The position numbers were made by a program, and so were the translations under genes. 64,000 nucleotides of DNA from the NCBI RefSeq assembly GCF_014192415.1, contig NZ_JACHXY010000003.1:1-64000 (forward strand). The letters run 5' to 3'. Positions 54,567-63,583 of this stretch are shown here, in pieces. The notes under the pieces are model-generated. The model was not told where the DNA came from. It made no database searches and saw only the letters and a program-made list of their open reading frames with translations. Numbering within the stretch: the stretch's first letter is position 1; every line of letters starts with the position of its first letter. The stretch comes from Microbacterium proteolyticum. GTDB lineage: Bacteria; Actinomycetota; Actinomycetes; Actinomycetales; Microbacteriaceae.

Positions 54567-55952
54567 CTAGGACAGCGGAGGAGCGGATGCCGCCCGAGCG
54601 AGTGCGTCGGCGACGAGCCGCACGTTCTCGGTGACGGATCCCGCCGTCACCCGTACCCGCTGCTGCGCGAGGGCGTCGGCGATGAACGGCCCGCCCGCGG
54701 CCACCGCGATACCTTCCGCCGCGAGGTGGACGACGGCGGCGCGCTCGTCGCGGACGGGCAGCCACAGATTGATGCCGTCGGGTGCGCCCACGTCGATGCC
54801 GAGGCGGCGCAGGGCTGCCGCCATGCGGTCGAGCCGGTCGCGGTACAGGAGCCGGGCGGTTCGGACGGGGGCGATGGAGCGGGGGTCGGTGAGCAGTTCG
54901 AGCAGCACCGCCTGCAGCAGACGCGAGGTCCACCCCGGTCCCAGCATGCGACGGCGCACGATCCGCTCGACGATGCGGGCGGGTCCGCCGAGGGCGGCGA
55001 TGCGCAGATCCGGACCGTGCGACTTCGAGAACCCGCGCACATGCACGACCTGCGCGGGGATCCACCGGGCGAGGGTGACGGCGGGGGCGGTGGCGATGAG
55101 GGCGGAATGGTCGTCTTCGATGACCGTCACCGCCCGGCCGCCGGGGACGGTGAGCAGCACGTCGGCGAGGCGCCTCGCCCGCTCGACCGACATCGACACC
55201 CCGGTGGGGTTCTGCGCCCGGGTCTGCAGCACCAGCGTCGAGGGACGCTGTGCCAGGGCGCGCGCCAGGGAGACGGGCAGGATGCCGTCGGCATCGCTCT
55301 CGAGCGGCATCGCGATGCCCCCGGTGGCCTCCACCAGGTCGAAGATGTAGGGGAATCCGGGGGACTCCACCGCGACCCGGTCGCCGAACCGCACGACCTG
55401 CTCGACCGTGCGGGAGATGCCGTCGAGCGCCCCGTCGACGACGGTGAGCGCCTCGACCGTCCGCACCGGCCAGTCCTCCACGAGCGCGTCATGCAGCTCC
55501 GGCAGGACCGGGAGGTCGTGGTACCGACCGGTGTCGGCACGCGGACGCGCACGCGAGAGAGCCCGCTCGAGCGAGGGCAGCATCGCGGGGTCCGGCGTGC
55601 CGAGCGAGAGGTCGAGACGGATGCCCTGGGCTCCCCGCCCGCCCAGTCCGCTGGGAGCCGCGACGGGCGGTCCCTCGCCCGTGGACATCCCGCGCACCCG
55701 CGGACTCAGCCACTCACGCCGCTCCGAGCGCACGAAGGTGCCGGAACGGCCGCGGGAGGTGACGACTCCCGCCTGGGCGAGGGCACGCCAGGCCGCGGCG
55801 ATCGTCCCGGTGGACAGGCCGAGGTCGGCTGCCATCTGCCGCACGGTCGGCAGGCGCTCCCCCGGCATGAGCGTGCCATCGGTGACCAGGCGGGCGATCT
55901 CCGCCGCCAGCCCCGCGGCGGAGCGGGATCCGAGGGCGCGGGGCGAGAGCAT
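54567..55952 (-). CDS. MocR-type GntR regulator with aminotransferase domain
   Basis: The 461-residue protein joins a GntR winged helix (GERLPTVRQMAADLGLSTGTIAAAWRALAQAGVV) to a fold-type I aminotransferase-like domain. The PLP lysine lies in VHVRGFSKSHGPDLRIAALGG, with QNPTG as QTRAQNPTGVS. MocR proteins sense amino compounds. It is divergent from the ureidopropionase/dihydropyrimidinase operon over 128 bases that hold a perfect palindrome, so control of that operon, with beta-alanine or a related amine as signal, is a reasonable inference. Confidence 0.92.
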   Translation of the reverse strand: MLSPRALGSRSAAGLAAEIARLVTDGTLMPGERLPTVRQMAADLGLSTGTIAAAWRALAQAGVVTSRGRSGTFVRSERREWLSPRVRGMSTGEGPPVAAPSGLGGRGAQGIRLDLSLGTPDPAMLPSLERALSRARPRADTGRYHDLPVLPELHDALVEDWPVRTVEALTVVDGALDGISRTVEQVVRFGDRVAVESPGFPYIFDLVEATGGIAMPLESDADGILPVSLARALAQRPSTLVLQTRAQNPTGVSMSVERARRLADVLLTVPGGRAVTVIEDDHSALIATAPAVTLARWIPAQVVHVRGFSKSHGPDLRIAALGGPARIVERIVRRRMLGPGWTSRLLQAVLLELLTDPRSIAPVRTARLLYRDRLDRMAAALRRLGIDVGAPDGINLWLPVRDERAAVVHLAAEGIAVAAGGPFIADALAQQRVRVTAGSVTENVRLVADALARAASAPPLS

Positions 55953-55979
55953 GCGGCTCCAATTAACGGCGAAGTCACC

Positions 55980-55993
55980 CGACGAAATCGTCG
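55980..55993. promoter_or_regulatory. Palindrome between MocR regulator and catabolic operon
   Basis: CGACGA-AA-TCGTCG is a perfect 14-base palindrome in the divergent gap 55953-56080. MocR operators are often direct repeats instead, so the binding protein is uncertain. A second palindrome, CCCCGCGGGG, occurs near 56057. Confidence 0.4.
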
Positions 55994-56080
55994 AGAAATG
56001 TTCAGGCGCGACAGTAACAGAACGCCCCGCCAGAATGCGACCACCCGCATTCCCCGCGGGGCAGAGATCGAGGAGGACCC

Positions 56081-56929
56081 ATGACGACGGTGCGAGCGGC
56101 CATCACGCAGACCACGTGGACCGGTGACAAAGAATCGATGCTCGACAAGCACGAGCAGTTCGCCCGTGACGCGGCAGCGCGGGGAGCGGAGATCGTGTGC
56201 TTCCAGGAGCTGTTCTACGGTCCGTACTTCGGTATCACGCAGGACCAGAAGTACTACCGCTTCGCAGAGCCCGTCGACGGGCCGATCGTCCAGCGTTTCG
56301 CCGCCCTGGCGAAGGAGCTGGGCCTGGTCAGCGTGCTCCCCATCTACGAGGAGGCGCAGACCGGGGTGTACTACAACACCTCCGTGCTCGTCGACGCCGA
56401 CGGCACCGTGCTCGGCAGCTACCGCAAGAACCACATCCCGCACCTCGACAAGTTCTGGGAGAAGTTCTACTTCCGCCCGGGCAACCTCGGCTACCCCGTC
56501 TTCGACACCGCCGTCGGCAAGGTGGGAATGTACATCTGCTACGACCGCCACTTCCCCGAGGGGTGGCGCGAGCTGGGCCTGAACGGCGCCCACATGGTGT
56601 TCAACCCCAACGCGACCAAGCCCGGACTGTCGAACCGCCTGTGGGAGGTCGAGGGCCCGTGCGCCGCCGTCGCGAACGGCTACTTCGTGCTGCAGCCCAA
56701 CCGTGTCGGCCGTGAAGACAACGAATACGGCGAGGATGCCGTCACCTTCTACGGCACGAGCCAGGTCATCGATCCGCGGGGCAACCACGTCGGTGCGGTG
56801 GGCTCGGCCGAGCACGAGGAGATCCTCATCCGCGACCTCGACATGGACCTCGTGCAACAGATGCGCGACGACTGGCAGTTCTACCGCGACCGCCGCCCCG
56901 ACACCTACGGCGAGATCGTGGAGGCCTGA
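56081..56929 (+). CDS. Nitrilase-superfamily amidohydrolase, beta-ureidopropionase-like
   Basis: The 282-residue C-N hydrolase has the Glu-Lys-Cys triad: FQELFYGPYFG (Glu), YRKNHIPH (Lys) and MYICYDRHFPEGWRELGLNGA (Cys). The neighbouring dihydropyrimidinase suggests it hydrolyses N-carbamoyl-beta-alanine to beta-alanine, CO2 and NH3, or an N-carbamoyl amino acid. GAGGA precedes the ATG. It is the first gene of the operon and ends one base before the next start. Confidence 0.9.
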   Translation: MTTVRAAITQTTWTGDKESMLDKHEQFARDAAARGAEIVCFQELFYGPYFGITQDQKYYRFAEPVDGPIVQRFAALAKELGLVSVLPIYEEAQTGVYYNTSVLVDADGTVLGSYRKNHIPHLDKFWEKFYFRPGNLGYPVFDTAVGKVGMYICYDRHFPEGWRELGLNGAHMVFNPNATKPGLSNRLWEVEGPCAAVANGYFVLQPNRVGREDNEYGEDAVTFYGTSQVIDPRGNHVGAVGSAEHEEILIRDLDMDLVQQMRDDWQFYRDRRPDTYGEIVEA

Positions 56930-56930
56930 C

Positions 56931-58394
56931 ATGGCCACCACCCTCCTCACCGGCGGCACCGTCGTCTCGGCGACGGGTCGTACCGCCGCCGACGTGCTCC
57001 TCGACGGCGAGAGCATCGCCGCCGTGCTGGCGCCCGGGTCGACCCTGCTCGGCCACGACCTCGCGGCATCCGTCGACACCGTCATCGACGCCACCGGCAA
57101 GTACGTCATCCCCGGCGGGATCGACGCGCACACCCACATGCAGCTGCCCTTCGGCGGCACGAGCGCCTCCGACACGTTCGAGACCGGTACCCGCGCCGCC
57201 GCGTGGGGAGGCACCACGACCATCGTCGATTTCGCCGTGCAGCGCACCGGCGAGCGCGTGCAGGACGGCCTCGCCCACTGGCACGAACTCGCCGCGGGCA
57301 ACTGCGCCATCGACTACGGCTTCCACCAGATCGTCGGAGGGGTGGATGCCGATTCGCTCGCCGCCCTGCCCGGGCTCATCGACGAGGGCATCTCGAGCTT
57401 CAAGATGTTCATGGCCTACCCGGGCGTGTTCTACGCCGACGACGCGCAGATCCTGCGGGCGATGCAGGTGGCCGCCGACACGGGGCTCTTGACGATGATG
57501 CACGCCGAGAACGGGCCCGTCATCGACGTGCTCGCCGAGCAGCTGATCGAGAAGGGCAAGACGTCGCCGTACTTCCACGGCGTCGCCCGCGCGTGGCAGA
57601 TGGAGGAGGAGGCCACGCACCGCGCGATCATGCTGTCGCACCTGACCGGCGCCCCGCTGTACGTCGTGCACGTGAGCGCGAAGCAGGCCGTCGAGCAGCT
57701 CGCATGGGCGCGCGACAACGGTCAGAACGTGTTCGGCGAGACCTGCCCGCAGTACCTGTATCTCTCGCTCGAAGATCAGCTCGGCGCCTCGAGCGAGGAG
57801 TGGGGCGACTTCGAGGGTGCCAAGTGGGTGTGCTCCACCCCACTGCGCTCGAAGCACGAGGGCCACCAGCACCACATGTGGCAGGCCCTTCGCACCAACG
57901 ACATCCAGATGGTGTCGACCGACCACTGCCCCTTCTGCATGAAGGACCAGAAGACTCTCGGTCAGGGCGACTTCCGCGCGATCCCGAACGGCATCGGCTC
58001 GGTCGAGCACCGCATGGACCTCATGTACCAGGGCGTCGTCACGGGCCAGATCACCCTCGAACGGTGGGTGGAGCTGACCAGCACCACCCCCGCGCGCATG
58101 TTCGGCATGTACGGCAAGAAGGGCGTCATCGCGCCCGGCGCCGACGCCGACATCGTCGTCTACGACCCCGCCGGGCACACCTCCATCGGCCTCGGTACGC
58201 GGCCGGACGGCTCGCCCACCGGCAGGTCCCACCACATGAACATGGACCACTCCGCGTGGGAGGGCTACGAGATCGACGGACACGTCGACACCGTCATCTC
58301 CCGCGGAAAAGTCGTCGTCGACGACGGCGCCTACGTCGGCGCGCCGGGCGACGGCCGGTTCGTCAAGCGCGGCCTGAGTCAGTACCTGATCTGA
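56931..58394 (+). CDS. hydA: Dihydropyrimidinase (D-hydantoinase)
   Basis: The 487-residue zinc amidohydrolase opens dihydrouracil or hydantoin rings. Motifs are PGGIDAHTHMQLPFGG (metal His pair), the carboxylated Lys in GISSFKMFMAYPG, LTMMHAENG, LYVVHVSAKQAVEQ and VSTDHCPF (Asp). An ATG at 56931 begins two bases after the upstream stop. It acts between the F420 oxidoreductase-like enzyme and the ureidopropionase-like hydrolase. Confidence 0.96.
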   Translation: MATTLLTGGTVVSATGRTAADVLLDGESIAAVLAPGSTLLGHDLAASVDTVIDATGKYVIPGGIDAHTHMQLPFGGTSASDTFETGTRAAAWGGTTTIVDFAVQRTGERVQDGLAHWHELAAGNCAIDYGFHQIVGGVDADSLAALPGLIDEGISSFKMFMAYPGVFYADDAQILRAMQVAADTGLLTMMHAENGPVIDVLAEQLIEKGKTSPYFHGVARAWQMEEEATHRAIMLSHLTGAPLYVVHVSAKQAVEQLAWARDNGQNVFGETCPQYLYLSLEDQLGASSEEWGDFEGAKWVCSTPLRSKHEGHQHHMWQALRTNDIQMVSTDHCPFCMKDQKTLGQGDFRAIPNGIGSVEHRMDLMYQGVVTGQITLERWVELTSTTPARMFGMYGKKGVIAPGADADIVVYDPAGHTSIGLGTRPDGSPTGRSHHMNMDHSAWEGYEIDGHVDTVISRGKVVVDDGAYVGAPGDGRFVKRGLSQYLI

Positions 58395-58405
58395 GAGGAG
58401 ACCCC

Positions 58406-59434
58406 ATGGACTTCGGTGTCGTCCTGCAGACGAATCCCCCGGCCGCCCGCACGGTGCAGCTCTCGCAGCTCGCCGAGGCGCACGGCTTCAGCCACGTGTG
58501 GACCTTCGACTCGCATCTGCTCTGGCAGGAGCCGTACGTCATCCACTCCGCCATCCTCGCGGCCACCCGCCGGGTGACCGTCGGCCCGTTCGTGACCAAC
58601 CCGGCGACCCGCGACTGGACGGTCACGGCGTCCACCTTCGCCACGCTCAACGAGATGTACGGCAACCGCACCATCTGCGGCATCGGCCGCGGCGACTCGG
58701 CGGTGCGCGTCACCAACGGGCGCCCGACCACTCTGAAGGCGCTGCGCGAGTCGATCCACGTCATCCGCGAGCTGGGCAACTCCCGAGCGGTGGAGTACAA
58801 CGGCGCGACGCTGCAGTTCCCCTGGAGCCGCGGGTCGGAGCTCGAGGTGTGGGTCGCGGCCTACGGCCCCCTCGCGCTGAAGCTCACCGGCGAGGTGGGC
58901 GACGGCTTCATCCTGCAGCTGGCCGACCTCGACATCGCCGAGTGGATGATCGCGACGGTCCGCGCGGCGGCGGAGAACGTGGGACGCGACCCCGACGAGA
59001 TCGCGTTCTGCGTCGCCGCACCCATGTACATCGGCGAGGACACCCCCGAGTCGCGCGCGCACATGATCGAGCAGTGCCGCTGGTTCGGAGGAATGGTCGG
59101 CAACCACGTCGCCGACATCGTCTCGAAATACGGAGGCGACTCCTCCGTTCCCGCCGCGCTGACCGACTACATCGCGGGGCGCACCGGATACGACTACAAC
59201 TCGCACGGCAAGAGCAACAACGACCACGTCGACTTCGTGCCCGACGAGATCGTGGAGCGCTTCTGCGTCCTCGGCACCGCCGAGGAGCACATCGCCAAGC
59301 TCGAGAAACTCCGCGCGCTGGGGGTCACCCAGTTCGCCGGCTACCTCCAGCACGACAACAAGGAGGAGACGATGCGGGTCTACGGCGAGACCGTCATCCC
59401 GGCGCTCACTCCCCCGGTGACGGCGAAGCGGTGA
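58406..59434 (+). CDS. LLM-class F420-dependent oxidoreductase, TIGR03842-like
   Basis: The 342-residue luciferase-like TIM-barrel protein has DFGVVLQTNPPAARTVQL, HVWTFDSHLLWQEPYV and TICGIGRGDSAVRV. Sequence and location beside dihydropyrimidinase fit the TIGR03842 subgroup, which is repeatedly found with pyrimidine-degradation genes. It may reduce uracil-type rings or oxidise a dihydro product with F420 or FMN. GAGAGGAG precedes the ATG. The exact reaction is unknown. Confidence 0.87.
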   Translation: MDFGVVLQTNPPAARTVQLSQLAEAHGFSHVWTFDSHLLWQEPYVIHSAILAATRRVTVGPFVTNPATRDWTVTASTFATLNEMYGNRTICGIGRGDSAVRVTNGRPTTLKALRESIHVIRELGNSRAVEYNGATLQFPWSRGSELEVWVAAYGPLALKLTGEVGDGFILQLADLDIAEWMIATVRAAAENVGRDPDEIAFCVAAPMYIGEDTPESRAHMIEQCRWFGGMVGNHVADIVSKYGGDSSVPAALTDYIAGRTGYDYNSHGKSNNDHVDFVPDEIVERFCVLGTAEEHIAKLEKLRALGVTQFAGYLQHDNKEETMRVYGETVIPALTPPVTAKR

Positions 59435-59441
59435 CACGCCC

Positions 59442-60428
59442 GTGACCGACCAGGTGATCGCCCCCGGTACGGCAGCGCCCGTCGAGACGGCGGACGACGG
59501 GCGGATGCCGGGGGCTTCCGGCATCCGCCCCTCCCGCACCCGCGCCGCCGCGGTGCGCGCGGGATGGGGCATCGCCGGGATCGCCGTCGTCGTCACGCTC
59601 TGGGAGCTGTACAAGACGTTCGGCCCCGCCGACGGCCTCACGGTCGGCAGCGACGGATCGGCCGGGTCCGGTGTCATCCTGCTCCCGCGCACGAACGAGC
59701 GCGCCATGCCGCACGTCTGGGACATGATCACGCGCATGTTCGCCCCGACCAGCGGCGGCGACACCCCGCCGTTGATCGTGTCGGTCGCGGGAGCGGCCGG
59801 GATGACGCTGGGGCTGGCCGCCCTCGGTTGGGTGATCGGCGTCGTGGTCGGCTCGCTCCTGGGCATCGCGATGCAGCGGTGGCGCCTGGTCGAGGCGGGG
59901 CTGCTGCCCTGGATCGTGGTCAGTCAGATCGTGCCGCTCATCGCCTTCGCACCGGTGGTCAACGCCATCGGCACCCAGGTGGACCGCTCGGGCTTCCCCT
60001 GGCCCCCGTGGTTGTCGGTGGCGCTCATCGCGTCGTACCTGGCCTTCTTCCCCGTCGCCGTCGGCATGCTGCGCGGCCTCTCTTCGCCCGACGCCCTGCA
60101 CCTCGACCTGATGCGGGCGAACTCCGCCGGCTGATGGCAGACGCTCGTGCGGCTGCGCCTCCAGGCGGCCGTGCCGCACCTCCTGCCCGCGCTCCGCCTC
60201 GCCGCCGCCTCCGCGGTCGTCGGCGCCGTCGTCGCCGAGGTCTCGATCGGCCTCCGGGGCGGCATCGGGCGCATGCTCATCCAGCTCGCCGGCCAAGCCT
60301 CATCCGACCCGGCCGCCCCCTGGGCTCCCACCTTCGGCACCGTCGCAATGGGACTCGTCGCAGCCTTCGGCGTCACGCTCGTCGGGGTCGCTCTGCACCG
60401 TTTCCGTCGCGGGGAGGACACCGCATGA
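59442..60428 (+). pseudogene. ABC transporter permease interrupted by in-frame TGA
   Basis: This frame encodes a ThiX/SsuC-type permease of about 328 codons, with spans near residues 45-65, 110-140 and onward. At 60132-60134 a TGA replaces a codon in the conserved EAA loop (NSAG-stop-WQTLVRLRLQAAVPHL); homologues usually have Trp-Trp or similar there, so TGG to TGA is the likely change. The frame continues intact to 60428 and overlaps the ATPase start (ATGA). A GTG at 60147 could restart the second half. Recent inactivation, sequencing error or readthrough are all possible. Confidence 0.85.
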
Positions 60429-61231
60429 CCACCCAGACCGCCACCGACCTCGCCGTCCGCGCCACGGGCGTCGGCAAGGTGTTCCCCAGCGCCGGCGGCG
60501 AGGTGAACGCCCTCACCGGGGTCGACCTCACCGTCGCCGCGGGCGAGTTCGTCTCGCTCATCGGGCCCTCCGGCTGCGGGAAGTCGACGCTGCTGCGGCT
60601 CATCGCCGACCTCGACAGCCCCACCGGCGGCGAGCTGACGCTGTACGGCAAGTCGGCGCGTCAGGCGCGCCTCGACCAGGACTACGGCATCGCCTTCCAG
60701 CAGGCGGCGCTGCTGCCCTGGCTGACCGTGGCCGCGAACATCGCGCTCCCCCTCGACCTGCATAAGTGGCCGCGCGCCCGCCGCGACGCCCGCGTGGCGG
60801 AGCTCGCCGAACTCGTCGGACTCACCGATTTCGTCGGCCGCTACCCCGACCAGCTCTCCGGCGGCATGCAGCAGCGCGTCGCCATCGCCCGCTCCCTCGC
60901 CGCTCAGCCGAAGCTGCTGCTGATGGACGAGCCGTTTGGCGCGCTCGACGAGATGACCCGGGAGCGGCTGCAGTCCGAACTCGCGCGCATCGCCGCCGAG
61001 ACCGGGGCCGCCGTGGTGTTCGTGACCCACTCCATCCCCGAGGCGGTGTTCCTCTCCGACCGCGTCGTGGTCATGAGCCCCCGGCCCGGACGGATCACCC
61101 ATGTCGTCGACACCCGCCCCGACCGCGAGCGCGACGACGACCTGCGCGAGTCGCCGGAGTTCTTCGCGCGGGTCACGGCCGTACGCGAGGCTCTGCACGG
61201 AGCCCCCGTCCAGCGGGCGAACGAGCGATGA
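60425..61231 (+). CDS. ABC transporter ATP-binding protein (nitrate/sulfonate/thiamine-precursor type)
   Basis: The 268-residue ATPase has Walker A GPSGCGKSTLLRL, Q-loop FQQAALLPWLTV, signature LSGGMQQRVAIARSL, Walker B LLLMDEPFGALDEMTRE and H-loop VFVTHSIPEAVFL. It belongs to the SsuB/TauB/ThiZ group. ATG 60425 overlaps the interrupted permease stop. It works with the permeases and the NMT1-like binding protein downstream, presumably importing a pyrimidine-type substrate. Confidence 0.93.
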   Translation: MTTQTATDLAVRATGVGKVFPSAGGEVNALTGVDLTVAAGEFVSLIGPSGCGKSTLLRLIADLDSPTGGELTLYGKSARQARLDQDYGIAFQQAALLPWLTVAANIALPLDLHKWPRARRDARVAELAELVGLTDFVGRYPDQLSGGMQQRVAIARSLAAQPKLLLMDEPFGALDEMTRERLQSELARIAAETGAAVVFVTHSIPEAVFLSDRVVVMSPRPGRITHVVDTRPDRERDDDLRESPEFFARVTAVREALHGAPVQRANER

Positions 61232-61340
61232 GCGGGGTCCGACGCGCGGCGCGACGGCCCGCGGCATCCGCGATCCCCCGACGGAGCACGGATGCCGTGT
61301 GCGGGCGCGCCGTGGCATCCGTCACCGTGGGAGGTCGGCG

Positions 61341-62117
61341 ATGAACGCCACGCCCCTGCCCGGCTGGGCGCGTCTGGCCGCCCCCGTCGTCGTGGGGCTC
61401 GCGGGACTGCTCGCCTGGTACGCGTTCGTCGCCTCGGGCAGCGCGCCCCGGATGCTGCCCGATCCGATCGCGGTCGCGACCGAACTCGTGGAGCGCTTCC
61501 CCCTGGTGTGGGAGGCGGCCGGCATCACGGGCACCAACGCCCTGGTGGGACTGCTGGCCGGAACCGTCGTCGCCGTGCTGCTCGCCGCCCTCGCCGCGAC
61601 CTGGCGGCCGGTCGACGGAATGACCGCACCGCTCGTCGCCGCCCTCGCCGTGGTGCCGATCGTCGCACTCACCCCCATCCTCAACACGATGTTCGGAGCC
61701 TCCAGCCAGTTCGGCCGGCAGGCCGTGGCCGGGATCGCCGCTTTCGTGCCGGTGTTCGTCAACACGCTCCGCGGCCTCCGACAGACCCGCCCGGTGCAGC
61801 GCGACCTGTTCCGGGCCACCGCCGCGACCGGCGGGCAGACGTTCCTGCGCCTGACCCTCCCCACCGCGCTGCCCTACCTGCTCACGGGCGTGCGGGTCGC
61901 GGCATCCCTCGCCGTCATCTCCGCCCTGGTCGCCGAGTACTTCGGCGGCCCCGCCGACGGAATCGGCACCGCCATCGCCACGTATGCGAAATCGGGCCGC
62001 GCGGCCCTGGCCTGGGCGTTCGTCGGCGGAGGCATCGCGATCGGCCTCGTCTTCTTCGTCGTCACCGCCCTGCTCGAACGCGTCGTCGCGAAGCGACTCG
62101 GCGCCCTGCGCACATGA
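61341..62117 (+). CDS. ABC transporter permease (ThiX/SsuC type)
   Basis: The 258-residue permease has six spans and the EAA loop FRATAATGGQTFLRLTLPTALPYLLTGVRVAASLAVISALVAEYFGG. GGGAGGT is seven bases before the ATG. A 109-base spacer with three GGATGCC/GGCATCC heptamers precedes it and contains no gene. It is the second permease of the same system, so the transporter may survive as a homodimer if the first permease is inactive. Confidence 0.92.
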   Translation: MNATPLPGWARLAAPVVVGLAGLLAWYAFVASGSAPRMLPDPIAVATELVERFPLVWEAAGITGTNALVGLLAGTVVAVLLAALAATWRPVDGMTAPLVAALAVVPIVALTPILNTMFGASSQFGRQAVAGIAAFVPVFVNTLRGLRQTRPVQRDLFRATAATGGQTFLRLTLPTALPYLLTGVRVAASLAVISALVAEYFGGPADGIGTAIATYAKSGRAALAWAFVGGGIAIGLVFFVVTALLERVVAKRLGALRT

Positions 62118-62181
62118 CCGCGGCCCCACCCGGAACCTGCACCACCCGACACGCGCTCCACACGAATCGGAAGGACCTTCC

Positions 62182-63354
62182 ATGAGACACAGCACCCGTC
62201 GCGCCGTCAGCGCGATCGCGGGGGTCGCGGCCGCGACCCTCGCCCTCTCGGCCTGCTCGGGCGGCGGTTCCGAACCCGCGGCGTCCGACGGCGATTTCAC
62301 GCCCCTCACCTCGGTGAAGCTGCAGCTGCAGTGGCTGCCGCAGGCGCAGTTCGCCGGCTATTACGTCGCCCTCGACCAGGGCTACTTCCAGGAGGAGGGC
62401 TTCGACGACGTCGAGGTGCTGCCCTCCGGCGGCGACATCGTGCCGCAGGACGCCCTCGTCGCGGGCGACGTCGACTTCGCCGTCGCATGGGTTCCCAAGG
62501 TGCTCGGGACGCTGGAGAACCAGGGCGTCGAGCTGACCGACATCGCGCAGGTGTTCCAGAAGTCGGGCACCACCCAGGTCTCCTGGAAGGACTCGAGCAT
62601 CACGGGCGTCGACGACTTCGAGGGCAAGCGCATCGGGTCGTGGGGCTTCGGCAACGAGTGGGAGATCTTCGCGGCCATGGCCGACCAGGGCCTCGACGCG
62701 TCGACCGTGCAGATCACGACGCAGGACTTCTCGATGAACGCCCTGCTCGACCGCGACGTGGATGCCGCCCAGGCGATGACCTACAACGAACTCGCGCAGC
62801 TGTTCGAGACGGTGAATCCGGCCACCGGCGAGCTCTACACGATGGACGACGTCGATGTGATCTCGTACGAGGACACCGCCGGTGCCATGCTGCAGGATGC
62901 CATCTGGGCCGACACGCAGCGACTGGCCGACGATCCCGCCTACGCCGACGCCGCCACACGCTTCCTCAAGGCCGTCGTGAAGGGGTGGGTGTACGCCCGC
63001 GACAACCCCACCGAGGCGGCCGAGATCACCTACGCCGCGGCGACCGCCCCGGGTGTCGACGCGTTCCCCGTGGGCCCCACCCATCAGCTGTGGCAGATGA
63101 ACGAGGTCAACAAGCTCATCTGGACCGGCGGCGAGTTCGGCATGATCGACTCCGCCGCGTGGGACAAGACGGTCGAAGGGGCGCTGAAGGCCGTCAACCA
63201 GGACGGCCTCAACCTCATCACCGAGGAGCCGGGCGAGTCGGCGTACTCGAACGTCTACATCGAGCAGGCGCTCTCCGCGCTGAAGGACGAGGGGATCACC
63301 GTCGACGGCGAGTACACGCCGATCGAGGTGACGCTCACCGAGGGCGGCAAGTAG
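62182..63354 (+). CDS. ABC transporter substrate-binding lipoprotein, NMT1/THI5-like
   Basis: The 390-residue precursor has a lipobox (LSAC at about residue 22-25) and the NMT1/THI5-like domain: VKLQLQWLPQAQFAGYYVALDQGYFQEEGF, PSGGDIVPQDALVAGDVDFAVAW and RIGSWGFGNEWEIFA. The family binds pyrimidines such as the thiamine precursor HMP, or riboflavin-like compounds. With dihydropyrimidinase nearby, a pyrimidine, hydantoin or degraded thiamine ligand is likely. GGAAGG precedes the ATG. Confidence 0.93.
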   Translation: MRHSTRRAVSAIAGVAAATLALSACSGGGSEPAASDGDFTPLTSVKLQLQWLPQAQFAGYYVALDQGYFQEEGFDDVEVLPSGGDIVPQDALVAGDVDFAVAWVPKVLGTLENQGVELTDIAQVFQKSGTTQVSWKDSSITGVDDFEGKRIGSWGFGNEWEIFAAMADQGLDASTVQITTQDFSMNALLDRDVDAAQAMTYNELAQLFETVNPATGELYTMDDVDVISYEDTAGAMLQDAIWADTQRLADDPAYADAATRFLKAVVKGWVYARDNPTEAAEITYAAATAPGVDAFPVGPTHQLWQMNEVNKLIWTGGEFGMIDSAAWDKTVEGALKAVNQDGLNLITEEPGESAYSNVYIEQALSALKDEGITVDGEYTPIEVTLTEGGK

Positions 63355-63363
63355 TCCGCGGTA

Positions 63364-63408
63364 CGCGACGGTGGGGCGGTCTCGACTCGGGGCCGCCCCA
63401 CCGTCGCG
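63364..63408 (+). terminator. Strong hairpin terminator of the pyrimidine/ABC operon
   Basis: Perfect 16-base arms CGCGACGGTGGGGCGG (63364-63379) and CCGCCCCACCGTCGCG (63393-63408) enclose a 13-base loop, nine bases after the stop. The following 63409-63583 stretch has no gene and presumably holds the promoter of the LCP gene. Confidence 0.88.
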
Positions 63409-63583
63409 TCGGTGTGGCTGTGCCCAGCGGCGCGGTCACCTCGCACACCCGACCCGCCGTCGTGTCCGTGCGGCGGTGTCCGGCGCCCCGGGTCTGCAGT
63501 GCGCTCCGCGGCCGCGAGGCGGGCGCCGCGCGGGAGATCCCGCACGCCGAGCCGCCCGCGGTCGACCGTGATTGACTACCCCC

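Noticed and set aside
60132..60134. TGA as selenocysteine or recoded codon in the permease
   Set aside because: Permeases of this family have no Cys or Sec at that site, no SECIS-like hairpin was noticed, and TGA is used as a normal stop throughout the window. Mutation or error is simpler.
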